A stretch of DNA of 32,374 nucleotides from Rectinema subterraneum (lineage in GTDB: Bacteria; Spirochaetota; Spirochaetia; Treponematales; Rectinemataceae): contig WESA01000034.1 in assembly GCA_009768935.1 (NCBI GenBank), forward strand, positions 1 through 32,374, given 5' to 3'. The notes beneath the pieces are model-generated. The model was not told the origin of the DNA. It saw nothing but the letters and a program-made list of their open reading frames with translations, and made no database searches. This document shows positions 7,954-15,001 of this stretch, piece by piece. A program made the position numbers and the translations under genes. The first letter of the stretch is position 1, and every line of letters starts with the position of its first letter.

Positions 7954-9552
7954 ATGAAAGCAAGAAATCGGCCTGTTTCGATCGCTCTGGCTGCTGCTGC
8001 GTTGCTGGTGCTCTCTGCGGGAGGGCTCTGGGCGCAGACTGGAACCGCGCCGGCCAGCCAGACCCCACCTGCGGCTATCGACGAAAATGCGCTCTTTGGC
8101 GGCCCGAAAGATATCGTCACGGTAATCGATCCGAATGTCGCGGCTACAAGCGTGGTCCAGCTCGTGCAGGATACCAAGACGTACCCGGTTTTCCTAATCA
8201 GCGGCACTGCGGGCGCTGGGCTCTTCGGAAATTATACGCCGGTGGGTGCTGCCTCCACAGACCCGCAGAAACTCTATGGTGCTGTTAATCTCTCGGGACT
8301 CGAATTCGACTATTTGCCTACAAAGAGTCTCCATTTTTCGGTATCGGCAGACCTACTGGCAGTTCCATCGGAAATACTCTCCGCTTCTGTCGGAGCGTAT
8401 GCTGATCTCCGGGCGAGTGAGCTAGTGCGCTTGTATGCAGCAGGATCCTTTGATTATGACCCGAATGCGTATCTTTCGACGAAGACCTATGCGACGCCGA
8501 CCTTCAGCCTCGACGAGCTTTTTGTCGATACAGAGCTGGGGAAGAAGGTTTTCTTCCGGCTTGGCAAGCAGCGCATCAGCTGGGGCGTGGGGTATTGGTA
8601 TAAGCCCTCGGATGTGCTCAGCCTTTCGGCAATCGATCCCGATAACCCGACTGCAGCGCGCGAAGGACCATTTGCCTTCAAAATCGATATGCCCATGAAA
8701 CTCAACCATGCGATGCTTTATGTCGTGCCGCCGATCAATGGCGATGCAGGCTCTTTTTCCGCGGCGAGCAAATATGATCTTGTTGTAAATGGCTGGGAGT
8801 TGAGCTTTGCAGGTTTCGGGCGCACTGACATGCTGGCGCGGCCACGCGGCATATTCACCTTTACTGGAGCGATTGGAGCCTTCGATGTCTATGGCGAGAA
8901 TGTCATTCTGTACGGTTCCGATCGCACCTATGTGCAGGAATCATCGACGGCTCCTGGCACCTACGAGACGTACCGTGTGGAGAATATTCCCTTTGTGCAG
9001 TCGACGCTGGGCATAAAATATTCCTTGAGCAAATCGAACGGGCTTTCGTTCTCCGCGCATGTGCAGGGCTACTACAACGGCACAGGCTATGCGGATTCGA
9101 CAATTTTGCAGAAAAGCGCTGCCCGCACTGCAGTCGAGCACAGCGCTACATACCAACCGACTGACCTAACGCAGGCTGGCATGTGGTACCTTGCAGGGTC
9201 GACATCTATTTCAGGGCGTTTTGGCGAAGGCAGAAATCTGACGGTGGTAACGGCATCCGCCTATGCGCTTACCAATTTTTCCGACAGATCAGTGCGATTC
9301 AATCCACAGCTTTCGGTGCAAGTGGGCGACCAAGGCGGACGGGCGACTCTTACTCTTTCCGATTTGACCGCGATTGGCGCGCTCTACTCTGAATATGCTC
9401 CGAATGGCAACAAGACTACCCCAGCGCTCACTTTGACTGTCTTCGATAAACTGAGCCTGCAGGCCTCAGTGCCGATTACGCTGGATACCGATTTTTCGAT
9501 CAAAAAAGTGCAGACTGCATTCAGCGTATTCTGGAATGCGGTTTCGTACTGA
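7954..9552 (+). CDS. Predicted outer-membrane beta-barrel protein of the export operon
   Basis: The 532-residue protein has a signal peptide (1-28, ending LWAQ). Much of the rest alternates polar and hydrophobic residues with frequent aromatic girdle residues (for example FDYLPTKSLHFSVSADLLAV, KVFFRLGKQRISWGVGYWY), as in outer-membrane barrels. The C-terminal strand FSVFWNAVSY ends in an aromatic residue, as expected for barrel assembly. The segment KVFFRLGKQRISWG resembles DUF1302-like and porin-like proteins, in which a strand is followed by a WG turn. The ribosome-binding site AGGAG (7942-7946) overlaps the stop of the LolA-like gene, so the two are co-translated. I do not recognise a named family with certainty. 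By position it is the outer-membrane partner of the ABC module. Confidence 0.65.
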   Translation: MKARNRPVSIALAAAALLVLSAGGLWAQTGTAPASQTPPAAIDENALFGGPKDIVTVIDPNVAATSVVQLVQDTKTYPVFLISGTAGAGLFGNYTPVGAASTDPQKLYGAVNLSGLEFDYLPTKSLHFSVSADLLAVPSEILSASVGAYADLRASELVRLYAAGSFDYDPNAYLSTKTYATPTFSLDELFVDTELGKKVFFRLGKQRISWGVGYWYKPSDVLSLSAIDPDNPTAAREGPFAFKIDMPMKLNHAMLYVVPPINGDAGSFSAASKYDLVVNGWELSFAGFGRTDMLARPRGIFTFTGAIGAFDVYGENVILYGSDRTYVQESSTAPGTYETYRVENIPFVQSTLGIKYSLSKSNGLSFSAHVQGYYNGTGYADSTILQKSAARTAVEHSATYQPTDLTQAGMWYLAGSTSISGRFGEGRNLTVVTASAYALTNFSDRSVRFNPQLSVQVGDQGGRATLTLSDLTAIGALYSEYAPNGNKTTPALTLTVFDKLSLQASVPITLDTDFSIKKVQTAFSVFWNAVSY

Positions 9553-9609
9553 GCCCGGAAGGGCTACAATTGAATATGGCAGCGCTCGCTTCCCGAGAAA
9601 CGAGCGCTG
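9552..9609 (+). terminator. Two hairpins after the export operon (possible terminator or 3' stabiliser)
   Basis: Just after the stop codon, AGCCC-GGAA-GGGCT (9552-9565) forms a 5-bp stem closed by a GNRA-type loop. CAGCGCTCG (9580-9588) pairs perfectly with CGAGCGCTG (9601-9609) around a 12-base loop. Neither is followed by a U-run, so intrinsic termination is uncertain. Confidence 0.4.
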
Positions 9610-9628
9610 GCTTGGCCAAGGAGCGCCA

Positions 9629-9639
9629 GCCAAGGAGTC
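9629..9639 (+). repeat. Left flanking direct repeat of element copy 1 (putative target duplication)
   Basis: GCCAAGGAGTC is repeated exactly at 9758-9768 on the other side of the element. A related GCCAAGGAG also occurs at 9615-9623, so local tandem duplication is an alternative explanation to a target-site duplication. Confidence 0.55.
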
Positions 9640-9641
9640 TA

Positions 9642-9757
9642 TAGTGTTACGAACCTTGCATATGCCTTTCTCAGAGCCCTGGCTACTCTTGGTGGGGTAA
9701 TGCATTCTTGCTACGCATTTGAGTAGCTGATCAAAATATGCAATCTTCGTAACACTA
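9642..9757 (+). mobile_element. 116-bp MITE-like element, copy 1
   Basis: The element begins TAGTGTTACGAA and ends TTCGTAACACTA, and the inverted ends extend to 22 bp with 20 matches. By direct comparison it is identical at 106 of 116 positions to the reverse complement of 13511-13626. The 11-bp sequence GCCAAGGAGTC flanks it on both sides (9629-9639 and 9758-9768). On the left two extra bases, TA, separate this repeat from the element. The right-hand flank contains the AAGGAG ribosome-binding site of the response regulator starting at 9772. There is no transposase, so movement would need an enzyme encoded elsewhere. Confidence 0.75.
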
Positions 9758-9771
9758 GCCAAGGAGTCCGA

Positions 9772-10479
9772 ATGCACGGCAGAATCTTGATTGTTGAAGA
9801 TACAAAAGAGCTTGCGGAGCTATATCAGCTCTATCTTCAAAATGAAGGTTTTGAATGCAGGCTCGCCTTCGATGCAGAGAGCGCATTGCCACTCGCCAGT
9901 AACGAGGAATGGGACCTCATTGTCCTCGACCTCAATCTGCCGGGTATGGATGGCTTCGAGTTCCTTGAGCGGCTCAGAAAGATAAAATCGACGTCTGTGA
10001 TGATCCTTACTGCTCGCGAAGCTGACGAAGATGTGATATTCGGCCTCGGCGTCGGTGCGGACGACTTTGTCACCAAGCCATGCCCGCCCAAAGTGCTCGC
10101 CGCGCGCGTGCGTGCCCATATCAGACGGGTGGTCGCACTGCAGACGCGGCAAAATGGCGCGATTGTGCGGTTCGGACCATTTGAACTCGATATAGAAGGA
10201 ATGTATCTCACGAAAAACAGCGAGCCTGTAAGCCTTTCCGCCCGCGAATTCAACATTCTCAAAGAACTTGTGATGCACCCCGGCAAGCCGTTCACTCCAG
10301 AAGACCTCTATGCACATGTCTGGGGCCAGGAATTTGGCGATATCAGCGCGGTCGCCGTCTACATTCAGCGGCTGCGCAAAAAACTCGAGGATGACCCAGC
10401 AAATCCCTACTATATTCAGACGCAGTACGGCATGGGGTATCGCTTCAACCCCGAAGCATTTGCCGAGGCACGCCCATGA
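9772..10479 (+). CDS. OmpR/PhoB-family response regulator
   Basis: This 235-residue cytoplasmic transcription factor has an N-terminal receiver domain (about 4-115) with acidic residues E9 and D10, phosphorylation site D53 (LIVLDLNLPGMDG), T80 and K102. It is followed by a winged-helix DNA-binding domain (about 142-228) with SAREFNILKELVMHPGKPF and the recognition segment ISAVAVYIQRLRKKLEDDP. Everything needed for phosphorylation is intact. AAGGAG at 9761-9766 is the ribosome-binding site and sits right after the 116-bp element. The stop overlaps the kinase start (ATGA at 10476-10479), so kinase and regulator form one operon. Targets are unknown. Confidence 0.93.
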   Translation: MHGRILIVEDTKELAELYQLYLQNEGFECRLAFDAESALPLASNEEWDLIVLDLNLPGMDGFEFLERLRKIKSTSVMILTAREADEDVIFGLGVGADDFVTKPCPPKVLAARVRAHIRRVVALQTRQNGAIVRFGPFELDIEGMYLTKNSEPVSLSAREFNILKELVMHPGKPFTPEDLYAHVWGQEFGDISAVAVYIQRLRKKLEDDPANPYYIQTQYGMGYRFNPEAFAEARP

Positions 10480-11966
10480 AACTGAAGCTCCGCACGCAAT
10501 TCGCAATACTGACAATTGCGGTTACGTTATTCCCGATCGCGTTCGGACTTTGGTTCTTTACGGGTCAGCAAGCGAAACGCGACCCCCGCCAGCCGACGCA
10601 GCTTTTTCTGAGCGAAGTCGCCCAGCTGTGGAGCAAGGACAAAAATCTCACATTTGCAGATATCCGCGACGCCGGCGAAAGAGCAGAGCTTCCTATAATC
10701 GATGCCGCCCTCATCGATGCGGACGGAACGGTTCTCGTTTCCTCGTTCAAAGGTCTTCCTGCAGGCAGCAAATTGCAAGTTGCAGATCTGGCTCGCCCTC
10801 CTCTTATGCCACAAGGCAAACCAGGTCCGGAGCTGAGATTCCTTCCCGTTGACAGCAATGTTACAAAAAGCCCGCTTCTTTTGTTCGATATTCGGCCTTT
10901 TTGGACGAGAGAAGACGTTCGCAATAGAAATTTCATGCTGATATCGAGCTTTGCGCTGGGTGCTTTTCTTGTTGCGGGCCTCATGTCGCTACTCATTCTG
11001 AGATCGACAAATACAGCGATCAAGAATCTCATCGACGATACCACAACGGTGGCGAGCGGAAAACTGGATCACGAAGTAAAAGGGAGCGGAGCGGAAGAAT
11101 TGCGTTCGCTTGCGGACAGCATAAACCACATGCGTATCACTCTGCGCGACATGATCTCGCGCCGGATGAATATGCTCATTGGCGTGAGCCATGACCTCAA
11201 GACGCCAATCGCACTCATCCAGGGCTACACCGATGCGTTAGCCGACAACATGGCTTCCAATGAAGCAACGCGCCAGCATTACCTCGAGATTATCCGCGAA
11301 AAGAGCGCCCAGCTCGAAGACCTTGTGTCCGATCTCATCGAATTCATGAAAATCGACGACCTCAATATGCCGATGGAAACAGTGGATTTAGGCTCTTTCG
11401 TACTTGCGCTGGGAAAGCGGTTTGAGGAAGACGCGCGCCTTTTGGGGCTGGAATTTGTCTATGGTTTCGGTTCGGCATTTTCGAAAGAGCCGCCTGATGG
11501 AGCCCTGGCCGATGCCGCGTTGCGCGGTGTACCGCATGGAGCCGCGCCTTCCAGCGCTAGGCAATCCAGCGCCGCGCTGCACATCAAAATGAATAGAATG
11601 CTCGTCGAGCGCGCTATTGAAAACCTGGTGTCGAACGCATTCAGGTATACTGGGACGGGGGGTAGGGTCGAGTTTTCCCTGCAGTTCGATTCGGGCCAGC
11701 CAGTGCTGGTGGTCGCAGATAATGGCCCAGGCATTCCGGAAGAGGAATTGCCCTATGTGTTCGATGCATTCTATCGTGGAACGCATTCACGGCAGGAAGC
11801 AGGGCATGGACTTGGCCTTACGATTGTCAAATCGATTGTCGATCTGCATGGATGGGAGATCGAGGCGCACAATCGGACCGTGGACGGTGCCGCCATCGGG
11901 GTCGCTGCCGGCAGCGCCGCTTCGCATGGGCTTTTGATTGCAATACGGATGAAGGCCGCGCTGTAA
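10476..11966 (+). CDS. Membrane sensor histidine kinase, EnvZ/BaeS-like layout
   Basis: The 496-residue kinase partners the regulator just upstream. It has transmembrane helices at about 9-29 and 153-176, an extracytoplasmic sensor of about 120 residues between them, and HAMP (about 177-230). The dimerisation/phosphorylation domain has H239 in GVSHDLKTPIALIQGY. The ATPase domain contains N383 and N387 (ENLVSNAFRY), DNGPGI 415-420 and GHGLGL 443-448. An unusual stretch at about 332-370, rich in Ala, Pro and Ser, interrupts the linker between the histidine domain and the N-box. A further Ala/Gly/Ser insertion lies near the C-terminus (about 466-480). Both look like low-complexity insertions that spare the catalytic motifs. 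The signal sensed cannot be read from sequence. Confidence 0.92.
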   Translation: MKLKLRTQFAILTIAVTLFPIAFGLWFFTGQQAKRDPRQPTQLFLSEVAQLWSKDKNLTFADIRDAGERAELPIIDAALIDADGTVLVSSFKGLPAGSKLQVADLARPPLMPQGKPGPELRFLPVDSNVTKSPLLLFDIRPFWTREDVRNRNFMLISSFALGAFLVAGLMSLLILRSTNTAIKNLIDDTTTVASGKLDHEVKGSGAEELRSLADSINHMRITLRDMISRRMNMLIGVSHDLKTPIALIQGYTDALADNMASNEATRQHYLEIIREKSAQLEDLVSDLIEFMKIDDLNMPMETVDLGSFVLALGKRFEEDARLLGLEFVYGFGSAFSKEPPDGALADAALRGVPHGAAPSSARQSSAALHIKMNRMLVERAIENLVSNAFRYTGTGGRVEFSLQFDSGQPVLVVADNGPGIPEEELPYVFDAFYRGTHSRQEAGHGLGLTIVKSIVDLHGWEIEAHNRTVDGAAIGVAAGSAASHGLLIAIRMKAAL

Positions 11967-12032
11967 GCAGCAACCTGGAAGCGCGGTCTGGACCAAGATG
12001 GTTCGCAGCTATGAAATAGCATGCGCGGGGCC

Positions 12033-13349
12033 TCAGCCCAGGCGCATCGATGGCCTCAGACTTCGGGTATTTTGCATGCGCGCTGCGGTCGACCAGAGCC
12101 CGAGCGCCGGATTCTGCACAAAGAAGAATGGTTCGCCGTCGCGCGTGGAGTGGGAGCCCGTGAGCCTGCCCTGGGGCGTGTAGCGCTGGAGGGCTTGCCC
12201 CAGGTCGGCCCACTGGTAGCCGACGGACTCGATTTCTTCTTTGCTGACGAGCGGGCCAGGCGCGTAGGTGATGCGGAAGCGGCCTTCGCTTGAGCCGTGG
12301 ATGAGGTGGGCGGCGGCCGACAGATTGTCGGCGAGGGCGGGCTCGCGGGCGACGAGGGTTTGGATTTCGGTGCTCGGGCGATAGCCGTAGCGGCGAATCA
12401 CTGTATCTATGTTCGGGTCTTCGCCGAAACTCCGCAGCCCAGGCGCGAGGATCAATAGTTCTCCCCCGTCTGCCATCGCCATGCGCAAGCGGTAAATCGA
12501 CTTGTTGCCAAGCCAGGTACTGCGATATTCTTCGGGGTCGAGCCAGACCACTGCTTTTTGTATTGGCTTTTCGAGGAGCTGAATGTTGACGCGAGCAGAA
12601 AGGGCGGCCGCCTCTTCGAAGCAGCGTCTATCCTGGCTTGAAAAATAGCCGCGCAATGCGAGCGAACTGTCCTCAGCGCTCCCAATTACGGTCAGAATCC
12701 AGGTGATCGGCGGCAGCTTCCCCGCGGCCAGGCTCAGCCCCTCGTCGAACAGCGCCCGCACCGGCGTATCCGCCCGCCCCATAATCCCTTCCATGCCGCA
12801 TACCGCGCCAAGGTAATGACTGCGGTCTATCGCCTCCTTGCCGCCAGTGCCGACGAAAATATTCTTTGCATGGTTGGCCATCCCTGCGACCTCGTGTGGG
12901 ACGACCTGTCCCACCGAAAAAATAAAGTCGATGTCGCCCGACGTAAGCAGCCGGTTCGCCTGGACGGGGTAGGAGTATCGTACCTTACCGTTCGAAATTT
13001 CGCTCACCCGTTCTTCCGGAAGGCGACCGAGCTCGACGACATCGTGTCTCCAGTCGTGTACTTTGAAAAGCTGCGAAGGCGAGCCGGGATACATGTGCGC
13101 GCGTTCTTCTTCTGTCATTGCGGAATGAGTACCGAGCGCCGGCAGTATGGCTGCGACGCGCGGGCCGAGCTTCGCAACAAGGGCGTCTGTTATCTGTCCC
13201 GCGCGAGAATGAAAGCGGGTGATGTCCGGCGGTATGATGAGGATGCACTTTGCCAGCAGAGCTCCTGATGCCTCGATGGTTTTGTCGACAAGTGCTTCCA
13301 GTTCGCTGTCGCTGATGCTTCGATGCAATTGTATTTCTGATATATGCAT
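12033..13349 (-). CDS. LarA-family (DUF2088) nickel-pincer racemase/epimerase homologue
   Basis: The 438-residue cytoplasmic protein resembles lactate racemase LarA. The residues that hold the nickel-pincer nucleotide or act in catalysis in LarA appear conserved: D-x-TR at 42-45, H75 in LGTHSAMTEEE, H152 in PHEVAG, K162 in NHAKNIFVGTGG and H178 in SHYL. LarA homologues interconvert stereoisomers of alpha-hydroxy acids, and some act on sugar acids. Its neighbour across the repeat element is tagaturonate epimerase, so a C2 epimerase for a uronate-derived aldonate is a reasonable guess, but D/L-lactate remains possible. No larB, larC or larE cofactor gene is in this window. AGGAG (13356-13360 on the minus strand) precedes the ATG by 6 bp. 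Confidence 0.85.
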   Translation of the reverse strand: MHISEIQLHRSISDSELEALVDKTIEASGALLAKCILIIPPDITRFHSRAGQITDALVAKLGPRVAAILPALGTHSAMTEEERAHMYPGSPSQLFKVHDWRHDVVELGRLPEERVSEISNGKVRYSYPVQANRLLTSGDIDFIFSVGQVVPHEVAGMANHAKNIFVGTGGKEAIDRSHYLGAVCGMEGIMGRADTPVRALFDEGLSLAAGKLPPITWILTVIGSAEDSSLALRGYFSSQDRRCFEEAAALSARVNIQLLEKPIQKAVVWLDPEEYRSTWLGNKSIYRLRMAMADGGELLILAPGLRSFGEDPNIDTVIRRYGYRPSTEIQTLVAREPALADNLSAAAHLIHGSSEGRFRITYAPGPLVSKEEIESVGYQWADLGQALQRYTPQGRLTGSHSTRDGEPFFFVQNPALGLWSTAARMQNTRSLRPSMRLG

Positions 13350-13510
13350 ACTACGCTCCTGTTATTTCGGGGTGCGCTAGGCTGGAATCTCCGCGCGGTG
13401 CGCCGCTCCGGCGCGCGCTGTGCTCTGCTCAAGGATGCCCCGCACCGGCGTTGCATGGCCAGTTTTCGATGCTCTTATCTATAGAAACAGCTCGCCGGCC
13501 AGCCCTTGCC

Positions 13511-13626
13511 TAGTGTTACGAAGATTGCATATTTTGCTCAGTCACTCAAATGCGTAGCAAAAATGCATTACTCCAGCAAGAGCAGCCGGGGCTCTGAAAA
13601 AGGCATATGCAAGGTTCGTGACACTA
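13511..13626 (-). mobile_element. 116-bp MITE-like element, copy 2 (inverted relative to copy 1)
   Basis: It has exactly the same length as copy 1, with ten substitutions and no gaps. In the orientation of copy 1 its flanks are CGCAAGGGTTG plus TA on one side and GGCAAGGGCTG on the other, which match at 9 of 11 positions. The spacing (TA on one side, none on the other) is the same as at copy 1. It lies in the 346-bp gap between the larA-like gene and uxaE; the rest of that gap (13361-13510) is GC-rich and shows no gene or clear signal to me. Confidence 0.75.
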
Positions 13627-13634
13627 TACAACCC

Positions 13635-13666
13635 TTGCGCAGCCCGCACCATGTCGCCATTATATA
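13635..13666 (+). promoter_or_regulatory. Weak candidate promoter for uxaE
   Basis: TTGCGC (13635-13640) is followed after 17 bp by CATTAT (13658-13663), within the AT-rich run CATTATATAAAAAATA. The match is modest, but this is the only AT-rich patch before the gene. A GGAGGA ribosome-binding site follows at 13679-13684. Confidence 0.35.
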
Positions 13667-13695
13667 AAAAATATCGCTGGAGGAATACGGACATT

Positions 13696-14943
13696 ATGAA
13701 ACTTTCACGTTTTTCCATAGGAACAGGCGACCGCTTTGGCATGGAAGGCGAAGCACAGATTGGTGCATTCCAGCAATTGCGCGAGCACGGAGGCGAGGCT
13801 GACATCGTCTGGAACAAGAGCAATCGCGAGCATGTCATCATCGGTTCGACGCCTGCGGATCAGGCCAAGGCCGCCGCAGAGGCAGTTAAGCACGCAGGCT
13901 GGAACGGGAATTGGTTCGTGGATGCCGACCATATTTCACTGAAAACCGTCGACTGGTTTCTGCCGCACTGCAACTTCTTCACCATCGATGTTGCGGAGAC
14001 GATCGGCAAACAGGCTCCCGCGGATGCCCGCGCTGCGTACCTGTTACGCGCTTCCTTTCTCCTTAAGGAGGGAGCCGCGCCGATCCCCGTAGCGAAAGCA
14101 GACCTCGAAAGCGTTGCGGACAAGTTCCTCGCCGCTGTCCTGGAAGCGGGTACCACCTATCGCTACATCGCAGCGCGCAAGCCCGCGGGCTCATTCGTGG
14201 TCGAGCTTTCGATGGATGAAACCGACGCACCGCAGACCCCCGCTCAGCTCGCCGCGATTCTTGTCGCAGTCGCAGCCGAAAAAATACCGCTTGCTACGAT
14301 CGCGCCGCGCTTCCCCGGCAAGTTTCTAAAGGGAATCGATTATGTAGGCGACCCTGCCGAATTCCTTGCCGCCTTCGAAGCGGAAACGCGCGTTGTGCTC
14401 TGGGCTTCGAGCGCGTTGGGCTTGCCTGAGGGGCTCAAGCTTTCTGTCCATACAGGAAGCGACAAGTTTAGCCTCTATGGCGGAATCCATGAAATCGTCA
14501 CAAAGCTGGGCGCAGGACTGCACCTCAAGACAGCAGGAACCACGTGGCTCGAAGAGATTATCGGCCTTGCCGAAGCTGGAGGCGAAGGGCTGGCAATTGC
14601 GAAACGCATCTATGCGACCGCCTATGCGCGCATCGATGAACTGACCGCGCCATACGCCAATGTTGTCGAAATCGACAAGGCGCGTCTGCCAAGCCCGCAA
14701 GCGGTCGCTTCCTGGGACTCAGATACATTCATCCGCGCGCTCCGGCACGATCCAGGTTCCACTGCCATGCAGGCAGACTTGCGCCAGCTTATGCATGTGG
14801 CTTTCAAGGTCGCCGCAGAGATGGGCAGCCAGTATACCAATGCCGTACGCGCCCACCATGCATCGGTCGCCCGCAATGTGCAGCACAATCTTTATGCGCG
14901 GCACCTGGCCCCGATTGTTCTAGGAAGCACCAGGCGTTTGTAA
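13696..14943 (+). CDS. uxaE: Tagaturonate/fructuronate epimerase
   Basis: UxaE interconverts D-tagaturonate and D-fructuronate, merging galacturonate and glucuronate breakdown. I choose the ATG at 13696 (415 residues), because MKLSRFSIGTGDRFG is the typical family start and GGAGGA lies 11 bp upstream; in-frame ATGs at 13618 and 13651 fall in the repeat and promoter region. Family features seen are FVDADHIS (about 74-81), SVHTGSDKFSLYGGIHEI (about 251-268), LHLKTAGTTWLEE (about 276-288) and the C-terminal HHASVARNVQHNLYARHLAP. The metal ligands are probably among the D/H residues of these blocks. The gene heads a plus-strand run of uronate genes and is followed 58 bp later by a histidine kinase. 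The identification rests on recognised motifs and the context with uxaC. Confidence 0.85.
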   Translation: MKLSRFSIGTGDRFGMEGEAQIGAFQQLREHGGEADIVWNKSNREHVIIGSTPADQAKAAAEAVKHAGWNGNWFVDADHISLKTVDWFLPHCNFFTIDVAETIGKQAPADARAAYLLRASFLLKEGAAPIPVAKADLESVADKFLAAVLEAGTTYRYIAARKPAGSFVVELSMDETDAPQTPAQLAAILVAVAAEKIPLATIAPRFPGKFLKGIDYVGDPAEFLAAFEAETRVVLWASSALGLPEGLKLSVHTGSDKFSLYGGIHEIVTKLGAGLHLKTAGTTWLEEIIGLAEAGGEGLAIAKRIYATAYARIDELTAPYANVVEIDKARLPSPQAVASWDSDTFIRALRHDPGSTAMQADLRQLMHVAFKVAAEMGSQYTNAVRAHHASVARNVQHNLYARHLAPIVLGSTRRL

Positions 14944-15001
14944 TAATGCGGATCGGATTACGCAAAAGAATGCGCGCCAAATTTCGAAGCAGGATGTGCT
15001 G

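Noticed and set aside
9646..9726. A short open frame reading V-T-N-L-A-Y-A-F and ending in C-Y-A-F-E-stop occurs in both 116-bp copies, with the stop kept (TAG in one, TGA in the other).
   Set aside because: Of seven substitutions before the stop, five change the amino acid and two are silent, so there is no sign of selection on a peptide. There is no start codon with a ribosome-binding site.
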